Positions 40,063 through 49,203 are shown, counted from the stretch's first letter. The stretch is 64,000 nucleotides of DNA from SpSt-398 sp033762195 (GCA_033762195.1 JANRLV010000009.1:1-64000), one strand, 5' to 3'. The notes: a model not told the origin generated them from the letters alone. Program-made: numbers and translations.

Positions 40063-41427
40063 ATGTCACAAGTCTGGAAAGAATACCTGGAAAAGAACAA
40101 AGACCGATTTTTAACCGAGATGATGGAGTTGCTTCGGATCCCTTCCGTAAGTGCAAAAAGTGAGCACAAGGGGGATATGTTGGCCTGTGCAGAAGCCGTG
40201 AAGAAAAGTCTGCAGGATGCCGGTTGTAGTAAAGCAGAAGTAATGGAAACGGGCGGCCATCCTGCCGTGTATGGTGAAAAGATCATTGACCCCAAAAAGC
40301 CTACTGTCCTGGTATATGGCCACTATGATGTACAGCCACCGGAGCCTCTTGAGCTATGGAACACCCCTCCGTTTGAACCAACGATAAAGGACGGAAAAGT
40401 ATTTGCCCGCGGTAGCGCGGATGACAAAGGGCAGTTCTATATGCACGTGAAAGCCCTCGAGATACTGAGCAAAACCAATACCCTTACGACCAATATTAAA
40501 TTCCTGATCGAAGGGGAAGAGGAAGTGGGTTCCCCTAATCTGGGCAAATTTGTGGCCGACCATAAGGAGATGCTCAAAGCCGATGTGATCCTGATCAGTG
40601 ATAGTTCCATGTTGAGTATGGAAAATCCTTCACTGGATACGGGCGTGCGTGGTTTAAGTTATATCGAAGTAGAAGTAACCGGCGCCAAGCGTGACCTTCA
40701 TAGTGGAACCTATGGCGGTGCGGTAGCCAACCCCATCACCATCCTTGCGCAAATGATCGCCAGTTGTCATGACGCGAATAATCACATTACCATACCCGGT
40801 TTTTATGATGATGTTGTGGTGGCCGGTCCGGAAGAAAGGGCGCTGATCAACAAAGCTCCATATGACGAAAAGGAATATATGGACGAATTAGGTGTAAAAG
40901 CCCTGTGGGGAGAGAAAGGATATACTACGTATGAGCGTACCGGCATTCGCCCCACGCTTGAAGTAAATGGAATATGGGGAGGTTATACCGGAGAAGGCGC
41001 CAAAACCGTGCTACCATCAAAAGCCTTTGCCAAGATATCTGCCCGGTTGGTGCCCAACCAGTCATCCGACAAGATCACTGAGAAATTACTGAGTTATTTC
41101 AAATCCATTGCCCCACCGTCGGTAGAGGTAAAAGCCCAGCTCCATCATGGGGGTGAACCCTATATGACACCGATCGATAGTAAGGGCTATAAAGCAGCGG
41201 CTAAGGCAGTTGAAACCACATTTGGTAAAGCACCTATTCCTGTGCGGGGTGGAGGAAGCATTCCCATTTGCTCGATCCTGGAAAGAGAACTGGGGATCAA
41301 GATCATCTTTATGGGCTTTGGGCTGGATAACGATAACCTGCACAGCCCGAATGAAAAATACAACATCGAAAATTATTATAAAGGGATCGAGACCATTCCT
41401 TATTTCCATTTATACTTTGCTCAATAA
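40063..41427 (+). CDS. M20-family dipeptidase
   Basis: This zinc metallopeptidase of 454 residues is of the CNDP/DUG1-like branch. The catalytic domain shows VLVYGHYDVQPPEPLELWNTPPF with a metal-binding His and the following Asp, RGSADDKGQFYMHV with the bridging Asp, and EGEEEVGSPNL with the general base. The lid domain is seen in RDLHSGTYGGAVANPI. There is no signal peptide, so it acts in the cytoplasm on dipeptides. A TATATTCG box lies at 40036-40043. Confidence 0.93.
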   Translation: MSQVWKEYLEKNKDRFLTEMMELLRIPSVSAKSEHKGDMLACAEAVKKSLQDAGCSKAEVMETGGHPAVYGEKIIDPKKPTVLVYGHYDVQPPEPLELWNTPPFEPTIKDGKVFARGSADDKGQFYMHVKALEILSKTNTLTTNIKFLIEGEEEVGSPNLGKFVADHKEMLKADVILISDSSMLSMENPSLDTGVRGLSYIEVEVTGAKRDLHSGTYGGAVANPITILAQMIASCHDANNHITIPGFYDDVVVAGPEERALINKAPYDEKEYMDELGVKALWGEKGYTTYERTGIRPTLEVNGIWGGYTGEGAKTVLPSKAFAKISARLVPNQSSDKITEKLLSYFKSIAPPSVEVKAQLHHGGEPYMTPIDSKGYKAAAKAVETTFGKAPIPVRGGGSIPICSILERELGIKIIFMGFGLDNDNLHSPNEKYNIENYYKGIETIPYFHLYFAQ

Positions 41428-41435
41428 CAATCCTC

Positions 41436-41508
41436 TGCGTAACTCAGCGTTCTCCTGTTCGTTACGGCGAATTTTACCGCGGAGAACTGGAAAACGCTGA
41501 GTTACGCA
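41436..41508. repeat. Inverted repeat of the TGCGTAACTC family
   Basis: Perfect 16-bp arms (41436-41451 and 41493-41508) read TGCGTAACTCAGCGTT and its complement. Shorter complementary segments inside (CTCC with GGAG, ACGG with CCG) give a branched hairpin. It fills the gap between two same-strand genes. Confidence 0.75.
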
Positions 41509-41522
41509 AAGACTAAGAGAAT

Positions 41523-41909
41523 ATGCCGGAGAAAGAGAAACTGAGACTTGATAAATACCTCTGGGCCATTCGTTTGTTTAAAACGCGTACCATGGCTGCG
41601 GCTGCCTGCGACACAGGCAAAGTGAAATATCAGGGTACGGCAGCAAAAGCCGCGCGCCCGGTGACCATTGGCGATGAATACGAAGTAAAGACAGAACACA
41701 AGCGCTGGCGAATACAAGTCACAGGTTTGCTCCATAACCGTGCGAAATACGAAGAAGCCATCAAGCATTATCTTGACATCACTCCTGCCGAAGAAATTCA
41801 ACGACTCCAATACCAGGCCGCCACTTTTCATACGGGTAAAAGAAGAAGTAAAATTGGACGACCAACAAAAAAAGAACGGCGCGATCTCGATGATTTTCTG
41901 GAAGATTAA
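41523..41909 (+). CDS. S4-domain RNA-binding protein (Hsp15-like)
   Basis: This protein of 128 residues begins with an S4 domain (LRLDKYLWAIRLFKTRTMAAAACDTGKV, residues 7-60), followed by strands and a basic C-terminus (TGKRRSKIGRPTKKERRDL). Hsp15 (HslR) binds stalled 50S subunits carrying peptidyl-tRNA. The small heat-shock gene follows, which fits a stress role, but 131 bases separate them. Confidence 0.9.
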   Translation: MPEKEKLRLDKYLWAIRLFKTRTMAAAACDTGKVKYQGTAAKAARPVTIGDEYEVKTEHKRWRIQVTGLLHNRAKYEEAIKHYLDITPAEEIQRLQYQAATFHTGKRRSKIGRPTKKERRDLDDFLED

Positions 41910-42040
41910 GAAGTGATGAATATCATCCCCCACCCTCACATCCATCATTGTTTTTACTATTACTAAAAAGTTACATTAGAAAGGAACGGTTCGCAGGACC
42001 GTCATTTGAAAGAGCATTCATTCACCTTAAAATTTCTATT

Positions 42041-42493
42041 ATGGAAAACAAAGCTGTGGAAAAAACCAGAACTTCCTGGCCCACCTTGTTTGACGGGGGT
42101 TGGATGGAAAAATTTTTCAACGCGCCATTGGACGAGTTTTTCAACCTGGGTAAAGTCATCAATGTGCCGGCTGTAAATGTATCGGAAACAGAGAAGGAGT
42201 TTAAGCTCTGCATTGCTGCACCCGGATTGGACAAAGGTGATTTCAAAGTAGAGGTTGTAGAGGACATGCTAACGATCAGTGCAGAGAAAGAAAGAGAGGA
42301 GAAAGAGGAGAAAGAAGGGCGTTTCAACAGAAGGGAGTACAACTACAACAGTTGGAGCCGGAGTTTTACACTACCGGAAGGGTGCATGGCTGACAAGATC
42401 GATGCGAAGTATGAACATGGCGAGTTGAAGATCCTGATCCCTAAATCCGAGGTCAAAGTTTCACGTAAGATCAAAAACATTTCTGTGAACTAA
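42041..42493 (+). CDS. Small heat-shock protein (Hsp20 family)
   Basis: An ATP-independent holdase of 150 residues with an alpha-crystallin domain (NVPAVNVSETEKEFKLCIAAPGLDKGDF to YEHGELKILIPK) and a short C-terminal VSRKIKNI tail that may carry the I-x-I-like anchor. The start ATG at 42041 is preferred over 41948, as the extension is not typical of the family. Confidence 0.94.
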   Translation: MENKAVEKTRTSWPTLFDGGWMEKFFNAPLDEFFNLGKVINVPAVNVSETEKEFKLCIAAPGLDKGDFKVEVVEDMLTISAEKEREEKEEKEGRFNRREYNYNSWSRSFTLPEGCMADKIDAKYEHGELKILIPKSEVKVSRKIKNISVN

Positions 42494-42513
42494 ACAGGAT
42501 GTGCCGGAAGGCA

Positions 42514-42551
42514 GCCCATACCCAGTAGCTGAAAGGGTATGGGCATTTTTT
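42514..42551 (+). terminator. Intrinsic terminator between convergent hsp20 and the CRP-like regulator
   Basis: A 10-bp perfect stem GCCCATACCC/GGGTATGGGC with an 11-base loop is followed by a T-rich run on the plus strand. Confidence 0.88.
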
Positions 42552-42557
42552 TACTTC

Positions 42558-43613
42558 TTAATATAGCAGGTTCTTAAGTTTGTCGAGGTTGGAAACGAGA
42601 ATCTTTCCTTCCCGTACTTCGATGAGTTTCTCGCTTTTAAAATCACTGAGTGTACGGATCAGCGACTCGGTGGCTGTTCCTACATAATGCGCAATGTCTT
42701 CACGGGAAATTTCAATGGGGTGTGCTCCTTCCGCATTGTTGAACTTGGCCTGAATATCCACCAGGGCTTTGGCTACCCGCTTACGCAGGGAGCTATAAGC
42801 CAGGTTGAGCAAACGCTCTTCCTTTTCCTTCACATTCTGCGTAATGATGCGGATGAACTTTGCCGCGATATTGATATCGCCATTGATCATATTCAGAAAA
42901 TCTTCACGGGGAATCTGCATGATCTCGGCATCTTCAAGAATGACGGCGGAATCGTCATAGTTCTTATCCTCGATCAGCGCGGAGTAACCAATGAAGTCTC
43001 CGTCACTAAACAGGTCGGTGATATATTCTTTGCCATCTTCATGGATCTTGAAACATTTGACCTTTCCTTTGAGCAGACAATACAGATAGCGGGGGCGTTT
43101 GCCTTCCTGGTAAAGGGTTTGCTTCTTGCTGTAAAACTCTACATCGTACTGATCGGCCAGGTGTTTCATCAACCCGGTATCCTTCACATCACGGATGAAC
43201 TGGGACACCCCCTGTTGGGTAGGTGCATACCGGTTCTCCATGATATCATTCTTCTTTAACCGCACCTCGATGGCATTGAGCAGCTCAATATCTTCAAAAG
43301 GTTTGGTGATATAGTCATCTGCGCCCATTTCCATGCCTTTCCGAAAATCACTTCTTTCGGTTTTGGCGGTCATGAAGATGAAGGGGATGTTCTGTGTTTC
43401 TTCATTTTTGCGGAGAAGGTGCAATACGCCATATCCATCCAGTTCAGGCATCATGATATCACAGACAATGACGGAAGGCTTTTCCTTCAGGGCGATCTCC
43501 ACGCCTACTTTGCCGTTCTCAGCGGTGTAGGTTTTGTAACCGGCCAGATCCAATATCTCGGCCGTATTGTCGCGGATCTCGTGGTTGTCATCAATTACCA
43601 GGACTGATTTCAT
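42558..43613 (-). CDS. Response regulator: receiver domain fused to a CRP/FNR-type DNA-binding module
   Basis: This protein of 351 residues has three parts. Residues 1-120 are a receiver (SVLVIDDNHEI, phosphoryl Asp in VIVCDIMMPELDG, Lys in DDYITKPFEDIEL). Residues 145-270 are a cyclic-nucleotide-like beta barrel (LKGKVKCFKIHEDGKEYITDLFSDGDFIGY). The C-terminal HTH (ISREDIAHYVGTATESLIRT) keeps the Glu and Arg of the recognition helix that read TGA/TCA half-sites in CRP and FNR. There is no N-terminal Fe-S cysteine set. The gene follows a sensor kinase by 36 bases. It is a candidate regulator of the nos operon. Confidence 0.93.
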   Translation of the reverse strand: MKSVLVIDDNHEIRDNTAEILDLAGYKTYTAENGKVGVEIALKEKPSVIVCDIMMPELDGYGVLHLLRKNEETQNIPFIFMTAKTERSDFRKGMEMGADDYITKPFEDIELLNAIEVRLKKNDIMENRYAPTQQGVSQFIRDVKDTGLMKHLADQYDVEFYSKKQTLYQEGKRPRYLYCLLKGKVKCFKIHEDGKEYITDLFSDGDFIGYSALIEDKNYDDSAVILEDAEIMQIPREDFLNMINGDINIAAKFIRIITQNVKEKEERLLNLAYSSLRKRVAKALVDIQAKFNNAEGAHPIEISREDIAHYVGTATESLIRTLSDFKSEKLIEVREGKILVSNLDKLKNLLY

Positions 43614-43649
43614 TCTTTCATGTTTTGTTTTAAGAGCTGGTTATCTTTT

Positions 43650-45212
43650 TTAAAGGTTATGGTGGTCAAGTGGCACCTGGATTGTGATGGTAGTCCCCTC
43701 ATCCAGTTTGCTTTGCAAATGTACAGTTCCATGCAATAAGTCGGCATACCGTTTTACAATATGCAAACCCAGCCCCGTACCCTGTATATTGATGGCATTT
43801 GAGCCCCTGAAAAAGCTGCTAAAGAGGTGATGCTGGTCTTCTTCCGGAATACCTATCCCCTTATCGATCACATCGATCGTCAGAAAATGGTCTACTACAA
43901 GGGATTGTATCGTAATGGGTTTCCCTTCTCCCGAGAATTTAGCCGCATTGCTCGACAGGTTGATCAGGATGTTCTTGACCAACCGTTTATCGGTATGGAC
44001 CATCTTTTCCCCGGAATGTTCGATCACTACCTGTTGTTCCTTTTTGAGAACAGGTTTTAACTCTTCTGCGGTTTCGCGTAACAATTCCTCCAGATCAAAG
44101 GTGGAATGGCTCACCATCACTTTATTTTCATCCAGTCGGCCAAGGGATAAAAAATCCTCCAATATCTCATTGAGGTGCTTGACGCTATCCTTGATCCGGT
44201 TGATGTGTTTATTCCGTTTTTCCTGCTCTTCCGTCTGGGTGTATTTTGCAAGCAGGGAGGCCGAGGAGAGAACGCTACTCAATGGGGTTCTGAACTCATG
44301 TGAGGCCATGGACACAAAACGACTTTTGATCTCATTCAATTGTCGCTCCTTGTCCAAAGCATCGCGTAATTCATTTTGGGATTGTTCCAGTTTGGTGAGG
44401 GCTTCCTTTAAGATCTGGGTGCGCTCTTCCACTTTGATCTCCAGTTCCGTATTGAGTTTACGAATATCGTTGGTGATTTTTTCCAGTTGTTTTTTCTGCC
44501 GGATCATGCCTTCCTCAGCCTTTTTGCGGTAGGTGATATCCACAATAAAGGCGATCACATACATATTATTTTTTTGTCGATAGTGACTTAAACTCACTTC
44601 CACCGGGAATTCGGAGCCGTCTTTTCGTCGGGCAAAGAGGTCACGGCCTGAGCCCATGGTTCGGTTTCCGGGGTGTTGGTAATAGTCTTTCCGGTGGGAG
44701 TAGTGTTGCCCTTTGACGCTATCAGGCACCAGGATTTCCACCCGGTTACCGATCAGCTCGGGCGAGGAATAGCCAAATATCCGTTCGGCGGCCGGGTTAA
44801 GCAGAACGATTTTCCCTTCCCCATCGGCCAGAACGATTCCCTCCGTTGCGTTTTCGAACAGGGAGGTCATGTGTTGCTTTTCCAGTTCAAGCTGGCTTTG
44901 TTGTTTTTTAAAATGAAGCGCCAGCAGGGTGGTAAAGAGAATAAGGATCAGGGAAAAGGACCGAAGTGTCAGGTTATCAGGGGAAAAAAGGTTGGTGTCG
45001 TGGCGAAGAGTATCAATGGTAACGAGCAAAGCGGCCACCATACCAGTGAGCCATGTAATCCGTAATCCGGGAATGAATACGGTTAAAAAGATCACCAGGG
45101 GCAGACCACTTTCAGCAATTGGGTAGTCAGGAAAGAAGAAGCCCAGGGGAACAATTATCATCAATATGACAACAGCCCAGAATCGGGCCTGCCGGCTGCT
45201 CAGTTTGATCAT
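43650..45212 (-). CDS. Membrane-bound PAS sensor histidine kinase
   Basis: This 520-residue protein has four or five N-terminal transmembrane helices (residues 10-105), then a PAS domain (LFENATEGIVLADGEGKIVLLNPAAERIFGYS with PAC segment VAFIVDITYRKKAEE). A coiled coil follows (about 245-300), then HisKA (SMASHEFRTPLSSVLSSASLL) and HATPase (NILINLSSNAAKFS, DKGIGIPEED, GTGLGLHIVKRY). It should phosphorylate the adjacent receiver-CRP protein. The signal is unknown. Its place after ric suggests NO, oxygen or redox state. Confidence 0.93.
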   Translation of the reverse strand: MIKLSSRQARFWAVVILMIIVPLGFFFPDYPIAESGLPLVIFLTVFIPGLRITWLTGMVAALLVTIDTLRHDTNLFSPDNLTLRSFSLILILFTTLLALHFKKQQSQLELEKQHMTSLFENATEGIVLADGEGKIVLLNPAAERIFGYSSPELIGNRVEILVPDSVKGQHYSHRKDYYQHPGNRTMGSGRDLFARRKDGSEFPVEVSLSHYRQKNNMYVIAFIVDITYRKKAEEGMIRQKKQLEKITNDIRKLNTELEIKVEERTQILKEALTKLEQSQNELRDALDKERQLNEIKSRFVSMASHEFRTPLSSVLSSASLLAKYTQTEEQEKRNKHINRIKDSVKHLNEILEDFLSLGRLDENKVMVSHSTFDLEELLRETAEELKPVLKKEQQVVIEHSGEKMVHTDKRLVKNILINLSSNAAKFSGEGKPITIQSLVVDHFLTIDVIDKGIGIPEEDQHHLFSSFFRGSNAINIQGTGLGLHIVKRYADLLHGTVHLQSKLDEGTTITIQVPLDHHNL

Positions 45213-45249
45213 GCAGTTAGATAAGAGTTAAGACGGGTGTGAAGTTAAC

Positions 45250-46008
45250 TCAATGGAGATCATTCTGCAAAAGTTCCTTTTCCATTTGAATGGCCTTGGG
45301 GAAAAGGATATTATTCTCCAAATGAAGGTGTTGGACCAGGTCGTTATCGAATTCACGGAGTTTATAGAAGGTCACCCGGTGCATATTACAGGGTTTCTCC
45401 GGAAGCTGAAAATTGCGGGTAATGGCCCGGAGCCTTCTCAACTGGCCATTGGTTACATCATGCTCATTCTTCATCATGTCTTCCACGGGCTTGCGCAGGG
45501 TACGGACCAACAGACCGGCATAGCTCTCCTTATTATAGTAGGCATAAGCGATCTGTTTAATGTAGGGGAAAATGATCTCCTCTTCCTGTTGCATATGGGG
45601 GATCATGTGTTTTTCCATGCGTTGGATCAGGACCTGCATTTCCTCCAGTTCAGGATATTTTTTAAGATGGCCTTCGATGAATTTATCCACGTACTCCCGG
45701 ATCTCCGGAATGGCTTTTTTCAGATACCGGTGGTGTACATTAATAATATAGTCCGACAGGAAATCGAGTTTCCATTCATCAAAGGGCAGTGCATTGGATA
45801 TCTGGATGTTGCGGGTAGCCGATTTCAGTTCCCGCAGTAGTGTTTCGAGGTCGAGTCCTTTCATTTTGCTGGTAGCTTCCAATGACCATTTGCCCCCACA
45901 GCAAAAATCAATATCGTACTTGCGAAAGACATCAGCTGTGCGGTAGTCGTGCGCCACGATTTCGTTGACGTACGAAGCCCCATCGATCTTATAGTCGGCT
46001 ACAACCAT
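45250..46008 (-). CDS. ric: Iron-sulfur cluster repair di-iron protein (Ric/ScdA), copy 1
   Basis: A protein of 252 residues that restores Fe-S clusters damaged by NO or peroxide. It has the N-terminal ScdA domain with VNEIVAHDYRTADVFRKYDIDFCCGG and a hemerythrin-like four-helix domain whose His and Glu residues (HHRYLKKAIPEI, EKHMIPHMQQEEEIIFP, ENEHDVT-like and HLHLENNILFP) form the di-iron site. It heads an operon with the sensor kinase and the receiver-CRP regulator. A degenerate FNR-like box and a -7-like box precede it. Confidence 0.94.
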   Translation of the reverse strand: MVVADYKIDGASYVNEIVAHDYRTADVFRKYDIDFCCGGKWSLEATSKMKGLDLETLLRELKSATRNIQISNALPFDEWKLDFLSDYIINVHHRYLKKAIPEIREYVDKFIEGHLKKYPELEEMQVLIQRMEKHMIPHMQQEEEIIFPYIKQIAYAYYNKESYAGLLVRTLRKPVEDMMKNEHDVTNGQLRRLRAITRNFQLPEKPCNMHRVTFYKLREFDNDLVQHLHLENNILFPKAIQMEKELLQNDLH

Positions 46009-46038
46009 CTATATTTTTTATGAAAAAGAAACCCCCGG

Positions 46039-46081
46039 CAAAATAGAAAAAACAGTTTGCCCGCGGCATGACCAAAATCAG
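46039..46081 (-). promoter_or_regulatory. Predicted ric promoter with a degenerate FNR-type box
   Basis: On the minus strand CTGA-N6-TCAT (46068-46081) matches 6 of 8 positions of TTGA-N6-TCAA. A -7-like CTATTTTG lies at 46039-46046. The box centre is about 41 bp before the predicted start site, the same distance as at the nos promoter. Confidence 0.45.
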
Positions 46082-46097
46082 GTGAAACCCTTATTTT

Positions 46098-46544
46098 TTA
46101 CAGGTTGTTGGTTGCAATACGATCAAGCGTTAGCGCTGTTTCGCCTGTAAAAAGATCCTTAACAGTCGTTTTGGACAACAGCTCAACAAAGTCTTCACGG
46201 ATCTTAAGCACATTATGGTGCAGGGGGCAGGGGTGATCGCTATCGCATTTGTTGAACCGAAGCTCACAATGACCCAATTGCTCGGCGTCATCAGTGGTCT
46301 TGAAAATCTCCAGCAGAGATTTTTCCATGGTATCTGGGGTCAGTTCAAAACCTCCATAAGGTCCTTTAGTAGACTTCAACAGGCCATTTTTTACCAGTTC
46401 CTGCAGGATTTTCCCCAAAAAATGCTTGGGAACAGCCAGTTTTTCGGCAATCTCCTCTACCTGAACCTTACGGCCTTCGTCCTGAACCATAGAAATATAT
46501 AATATACCTCTTATAGCGTACCCGAATGATTTCGATAAGAACAT
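46098..46544 (-). CDS. Rrf2-family regulator, NsrR-like
   Basis: This 148-residue winged-helix regulator has DNA-binding residues 1-65 (FLSKSFGYAIRGILYISMV, KSTKGPYGGFEL) and three cysteines C93, C100 and C106 (GHCELRFNKCDSDHPCPLHH) spaced as in the Fe-S-binding NsrR/IscR proteins. Its place between ric and the nos operon, divergent from the latter, suggests an NO-responsive repressor. The gene is separate from the ric unit by 89 bases, which hold the ric promoter. Confidence 0.9.
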   Translation of the reverse strand: MFLSKSFGYAIRGILYISMVQDEGRKVQVEEIAEKLAVPKHFLGKILQELVKNGLLKSTKGPYGGFELTPDTMEKSLLEIFKTTDDAEQLGHCELRFNKCDSDHPCPLHHNVLKIREDFVELLSKTTVKDLFTGETALTLDRIATNNL

Positions 46545-46610
46545 AAAATTGGTTTCTTCAAAAATATCGTGGTCTTTTTTGGCCTTTGGTGACCATTATC
46601 ATTATCACAT

Positions 46611-46624
46611 TTGACTCCTGTCAA
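46611..46624. promoter_or_regulatory. FNR/DNR-type operator (TTGAC-N4-GTCAA)
   Basis: This is a perfect palindrome, TTGACTCCTGTCAA. Its centre is about 41.5 bp before the start site implied by the -7 box at 46647-46654, the standard class II activator position for CRP/FNR proteins. Confidence 0.7.
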
Positions 46625-46646
46625 CATAAGAGACTTGCGTGTCTGA

Positions 46647-46654
46647 TATTTTTG
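46647..46654 (+). promoter_or_regulatory. Predicted -7 box of the nos operon (TATTTTTG)
   Basis: An exact TAnnTTTG match gives a 5' UTR of about 46 bases before the cytochrome c ATG. No -33 TTG at the usual distance was found, in keeping with activator dependence. Confidence 0.55.
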
Positions 46655-46704
46655 TAAAAAGGACACAGAAGTCTTTTATACCTTTATTATCTAAACATAT
46701 CAGT

Positions 46705-47181
46705 ATGAAGTCCAAAACAACTTACATGCTTGCCTTGACAATCGGGGCAGGCCTTTGGTTCGCTTCCTGTGGCAACCAGGGAGTAAAAGATTCGGAACAA
46801 CCGGTTGACATTGAAAAGGTCGCCGAGAAACAACCTGAGGTGCGCGGCTCGGAGGTAAAACCCGGCGATATTTCTCTCACCAACCCGTTAAATGGGGAAT
46901 GGGTTACCGCTGGAAAGGGGATCTATGAATTGAAATGCCAGGCTTGTCACAGATTGACCGCTGACAAACTGGTAGGGCCTGGATGGAAGGATGTAACAAA
47001 AAGAAGGGATCCCGTTTGGATCATGAATATGATCACGAATGTGGACATGATGCTGGAAAAGGACCCTGAGGTACAGAAACTACTGGAGCAATGTCTGGTT
47101 CGCATGCCAAATCAGAATATCAACGCGGAAGACGCCCGCAAGGTGATTGAGTTCATGCGTCAAAACGATGGTGAAAAATAG
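46705..47181 (+). CDS. Cytochrome c lipoprotein of the nos cluster
   Basis: With the ATG at 46705 the protein has 158 residues. A lipoprotein signal ends at C22 (GLWFASCGN). The single class I haem motif is C78-x2-C81-H82 (KCQACHRL), and M134 in CLVRMPNQNI is a likely axial ligand. Such monohaem cytochromes pass electrons to NosZ in Bacteroidota. It is the first gene of the operon, 27 bases before nosZ. The upstream in-frame ATG at 46639 would precede the predicted -7 box. Confidence 0.9.
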   Translation: MKSKTTYMLALTIGAGLWFASCGNQGVKDSEQPVDIEKVAEKQPEVRGSEVKPGDISLTNPLNGEWVTAGKGIYELKCQACHRLTADKLVGPGWKDVTKRRDPVWIMNMITNVDMMLEKDPEVQKLLEQCLVRMPNQNINAEDARKVIEFMRQNDGEK

Positions 47182-47208
47182 ATTTGCCAACTACTAAAAT
47201 TATCCAAC

Positions 47209-49197
47209 ATGACTGCCAATTATCAAAAATGGCTGCAGGCTTGCCTGCTCCTGACCTGCTTTGCCCTCACCCAAACTTCCTGTAAACCCAAGGGTACGCA
47301 ATCTGCTGTAAGTGGTGATGCCGCGGCCAAAGTATATGTAGCCCCGGGCAAATACGATGAATTCTACAACTTTGTTTCGGGTGGATTTAGCGGACAGATG
47401 TCGGTATATGGACTACCCTCCGGAAGATTGTTCCGCGTTATCCCAGTTTTTTCTGTTGACCCTGAAAAAGGATATGGATATAGTGAGGAAAGCAAACCCA
47501 TGCTCAATACCTCACATGGTTTTGTGCCCTGGGATGACCTTCACCACATTGCGCTGTCGGTTACCAAAAGCGAACATGACGGACGGTGGGCATTTGGCAA
47601 TGCCAACAACACTCCCCGGATCGCGCGCATTGATTTAAAAACTTTCAGAACGGCCGAGATCATTGAGATTCCCAATAGCGCTGGTAACCACTCCTCCCCT
47701 TTTATTACCCAGAATTCAGAATATGTTGTAGCCGGAACAAGATTCTCCGTGCCTATTGGTGATAATCAGGATGTGCCTATCAATACGTATAAGGACAATT
47801 TTAAAGGAACTGTAAGTTTTATTGGCGTTGATCCCAAAGAAGGAACGATGAACGTGGCATTTCAGATCCTGACACCAGGCATCAACTTTGATCTGGCTCG
47901 TGCAGGAAAGGGTAAATCGGGCGATTGGTTCTTTTTTAGTTGTTATAACTCTGAAAAAGCCAATACCCTGCTGGAAGTAAATGCATCACAAAAGGACAAG
48001 GATTTCATTATGGCCGTAAACTGGAAAAAGGCAGAAGAGTATGCCAAAGCCGGAAAAGGCCAGAAGAAACCCGTTAGGTATGCGCATAATGTATATGATG
48101 AGAAAACGCATAGCGCCAAATCCACGATCATGAATGAGGTTTTGGTACTTGATCCGAAGGACTGTCCTGACATGGTGTACTTTATGCCCTGCCCCAAATC
48201 GCCCCATGGTTGTGATACCGATCCGTCTGGTGAATACATAGTGGGAAGTGGTAAACTGGCTGCGGTTATTCCCGTATTCTCCTTTACAAAAATTCAAGCG
48301 GCCATTGCTGCGAAAAATTATGACGGAGATTTTGATGGCATTCCGGTTTTAAAATATGAGGCCGTATTACATGGGGAAGTACAAAAACCCGGTCTGGGAC
48401 CTTTACACACTGAATTTGACGCGAATGGCTATGCCTATACCTCCTTTTTTGTATCCTCGGAGATCGTAAAATGGAGGGTCAGTGACCTACAAGTGGTGGA
48501 TCGGGTACCGACTTATTATTCGATCGGTCACCTGAGTGTTCCCGGAGGCCCCACGGCCAAACCACATGGAAAATATGTAATCGCTTATAACAAGATCACC
48601 AAAGACCGCTATCTGCCTACCGGACCCGAATTGGCGCAAAGCGCTCAGCTCTATGATATCAGCGGGGAAAAGATGAAGTTGATCCTTGACTTCCCAACCA
48701 TAGGCGAGCCCCATTATGCGGAAGCTATTCCTTCCTCCTTGATCATGAACAACAGTAAGAAGATCTATGCCATTGAAGAGAATGGACACCCTTATGCTGC
48801 AAAAGGCGAAGGACAGGCCAAGGTGGAGCGTAAAGGAAATGAGATCCATGTCTACATGTCTTCGATACGTTCGCATTTTACCCCAGATAATATTGAAGGC
48901 GTAAAATTGGGTGATATTGTATTCTTCCATGTTACGAATTTGGAGCAGGATTGGGATGTGCCCCATGGCTTCGCTGTAAAAGGAGCAAGCAATGCGGAAT
49001 TACTTATTATGCCCGGTGAAACACAGACTTTAGTTTGGAAACCAGAAAAAGTCGGGGTTTACCCCATGTATTGTACCGATTTCTGTTCTGCACTGCACCA
49101 GGAAATGCAAGGATATATCCGCGTAAGCCCTGCCGGTTCGAACGTACCGCTGACGTTTAGTACCGGTACAAACCTGCCGACAGAACCCGGAAAATAA
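47209..49197 (+). CDS. nosZ: Nitrous-oxide reductase, clade II (Sec-exported)
   Basis: NosZ reduces N2O to N2 in the periplasm with the CuZ and CuA copper centres. The 662 residues begin with a Sec/lipoprotein-type signal (lipobox C25 in TQTSC), not a Tat signal, which marks clade II. The propeller carries the His pair H112-H113 in DDLHH, and CPKSPHGCDTDPSGEYIV. The C-terminal cupredoxin has C622-x3-C626-x3-H630-x2-M633 (CTDFCSALHQEM), the CuA site. All ligand motifs I can name are intact. Confidence 0.97.
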   Translation: MTANYQKWLQACLLLTCFALTQTSCKPKGTQSAVSGDAAAKVYVAPGKYDEFYNFVSGGFSGQMSVYGLPSGRLFRVIPVFSVDPEKGYGYSEESKPMLNTSHGFVPWDDLHHIALSVTKSEHDGRWAFGNANNTPRIARIDLKTFRTAEIIEIPNSAGNHSSPFITQNSEYVVAGTRFSVPIGDNQDVPINTYKDNFKGTVSFIGVDPKEGTMNVAFQILTPGINFDLARAGKGKSGDWFFFSCYNSEKANTLLEVNASQKDKDFIMAVNWKKAEEYAKAGKGQKKPVRYAHNVYDEKTHSAKSTIMNEVLVLDPKDCPDMVYFMPCPKSPHGCDTDPSGEYIVGSGKLAAVIPVFSFTKIQAAIAAKNYDGDFDGIPVLKYEAVLHGEVQKPGLGPLHTEFDANGYAYTSFFVSSEIVKWRVSDLQVVDRVPTYYSIGHLSVPGGPTAKPHGKYVIAYNKITKDRYLPTGPELAQSAQLYDISGEKMKLILDFPTIGEPHYAEAIPSSLIMNNSKKIYAIEENGHPYAAKGEGQAKVERKGNEIHVYMSSIRSHFTPDNIEGVKLGDIVFFHVTNLEQDWDVPHGFAVKGASNAELLIMPGETQTLVWKPEKVGVYPMYCTDFCSALHQEMQGYIRVSPAGSNVPLTFSTGTNLPTEPGK

Positions 49198-49203
49198 TTT
49201 TGT

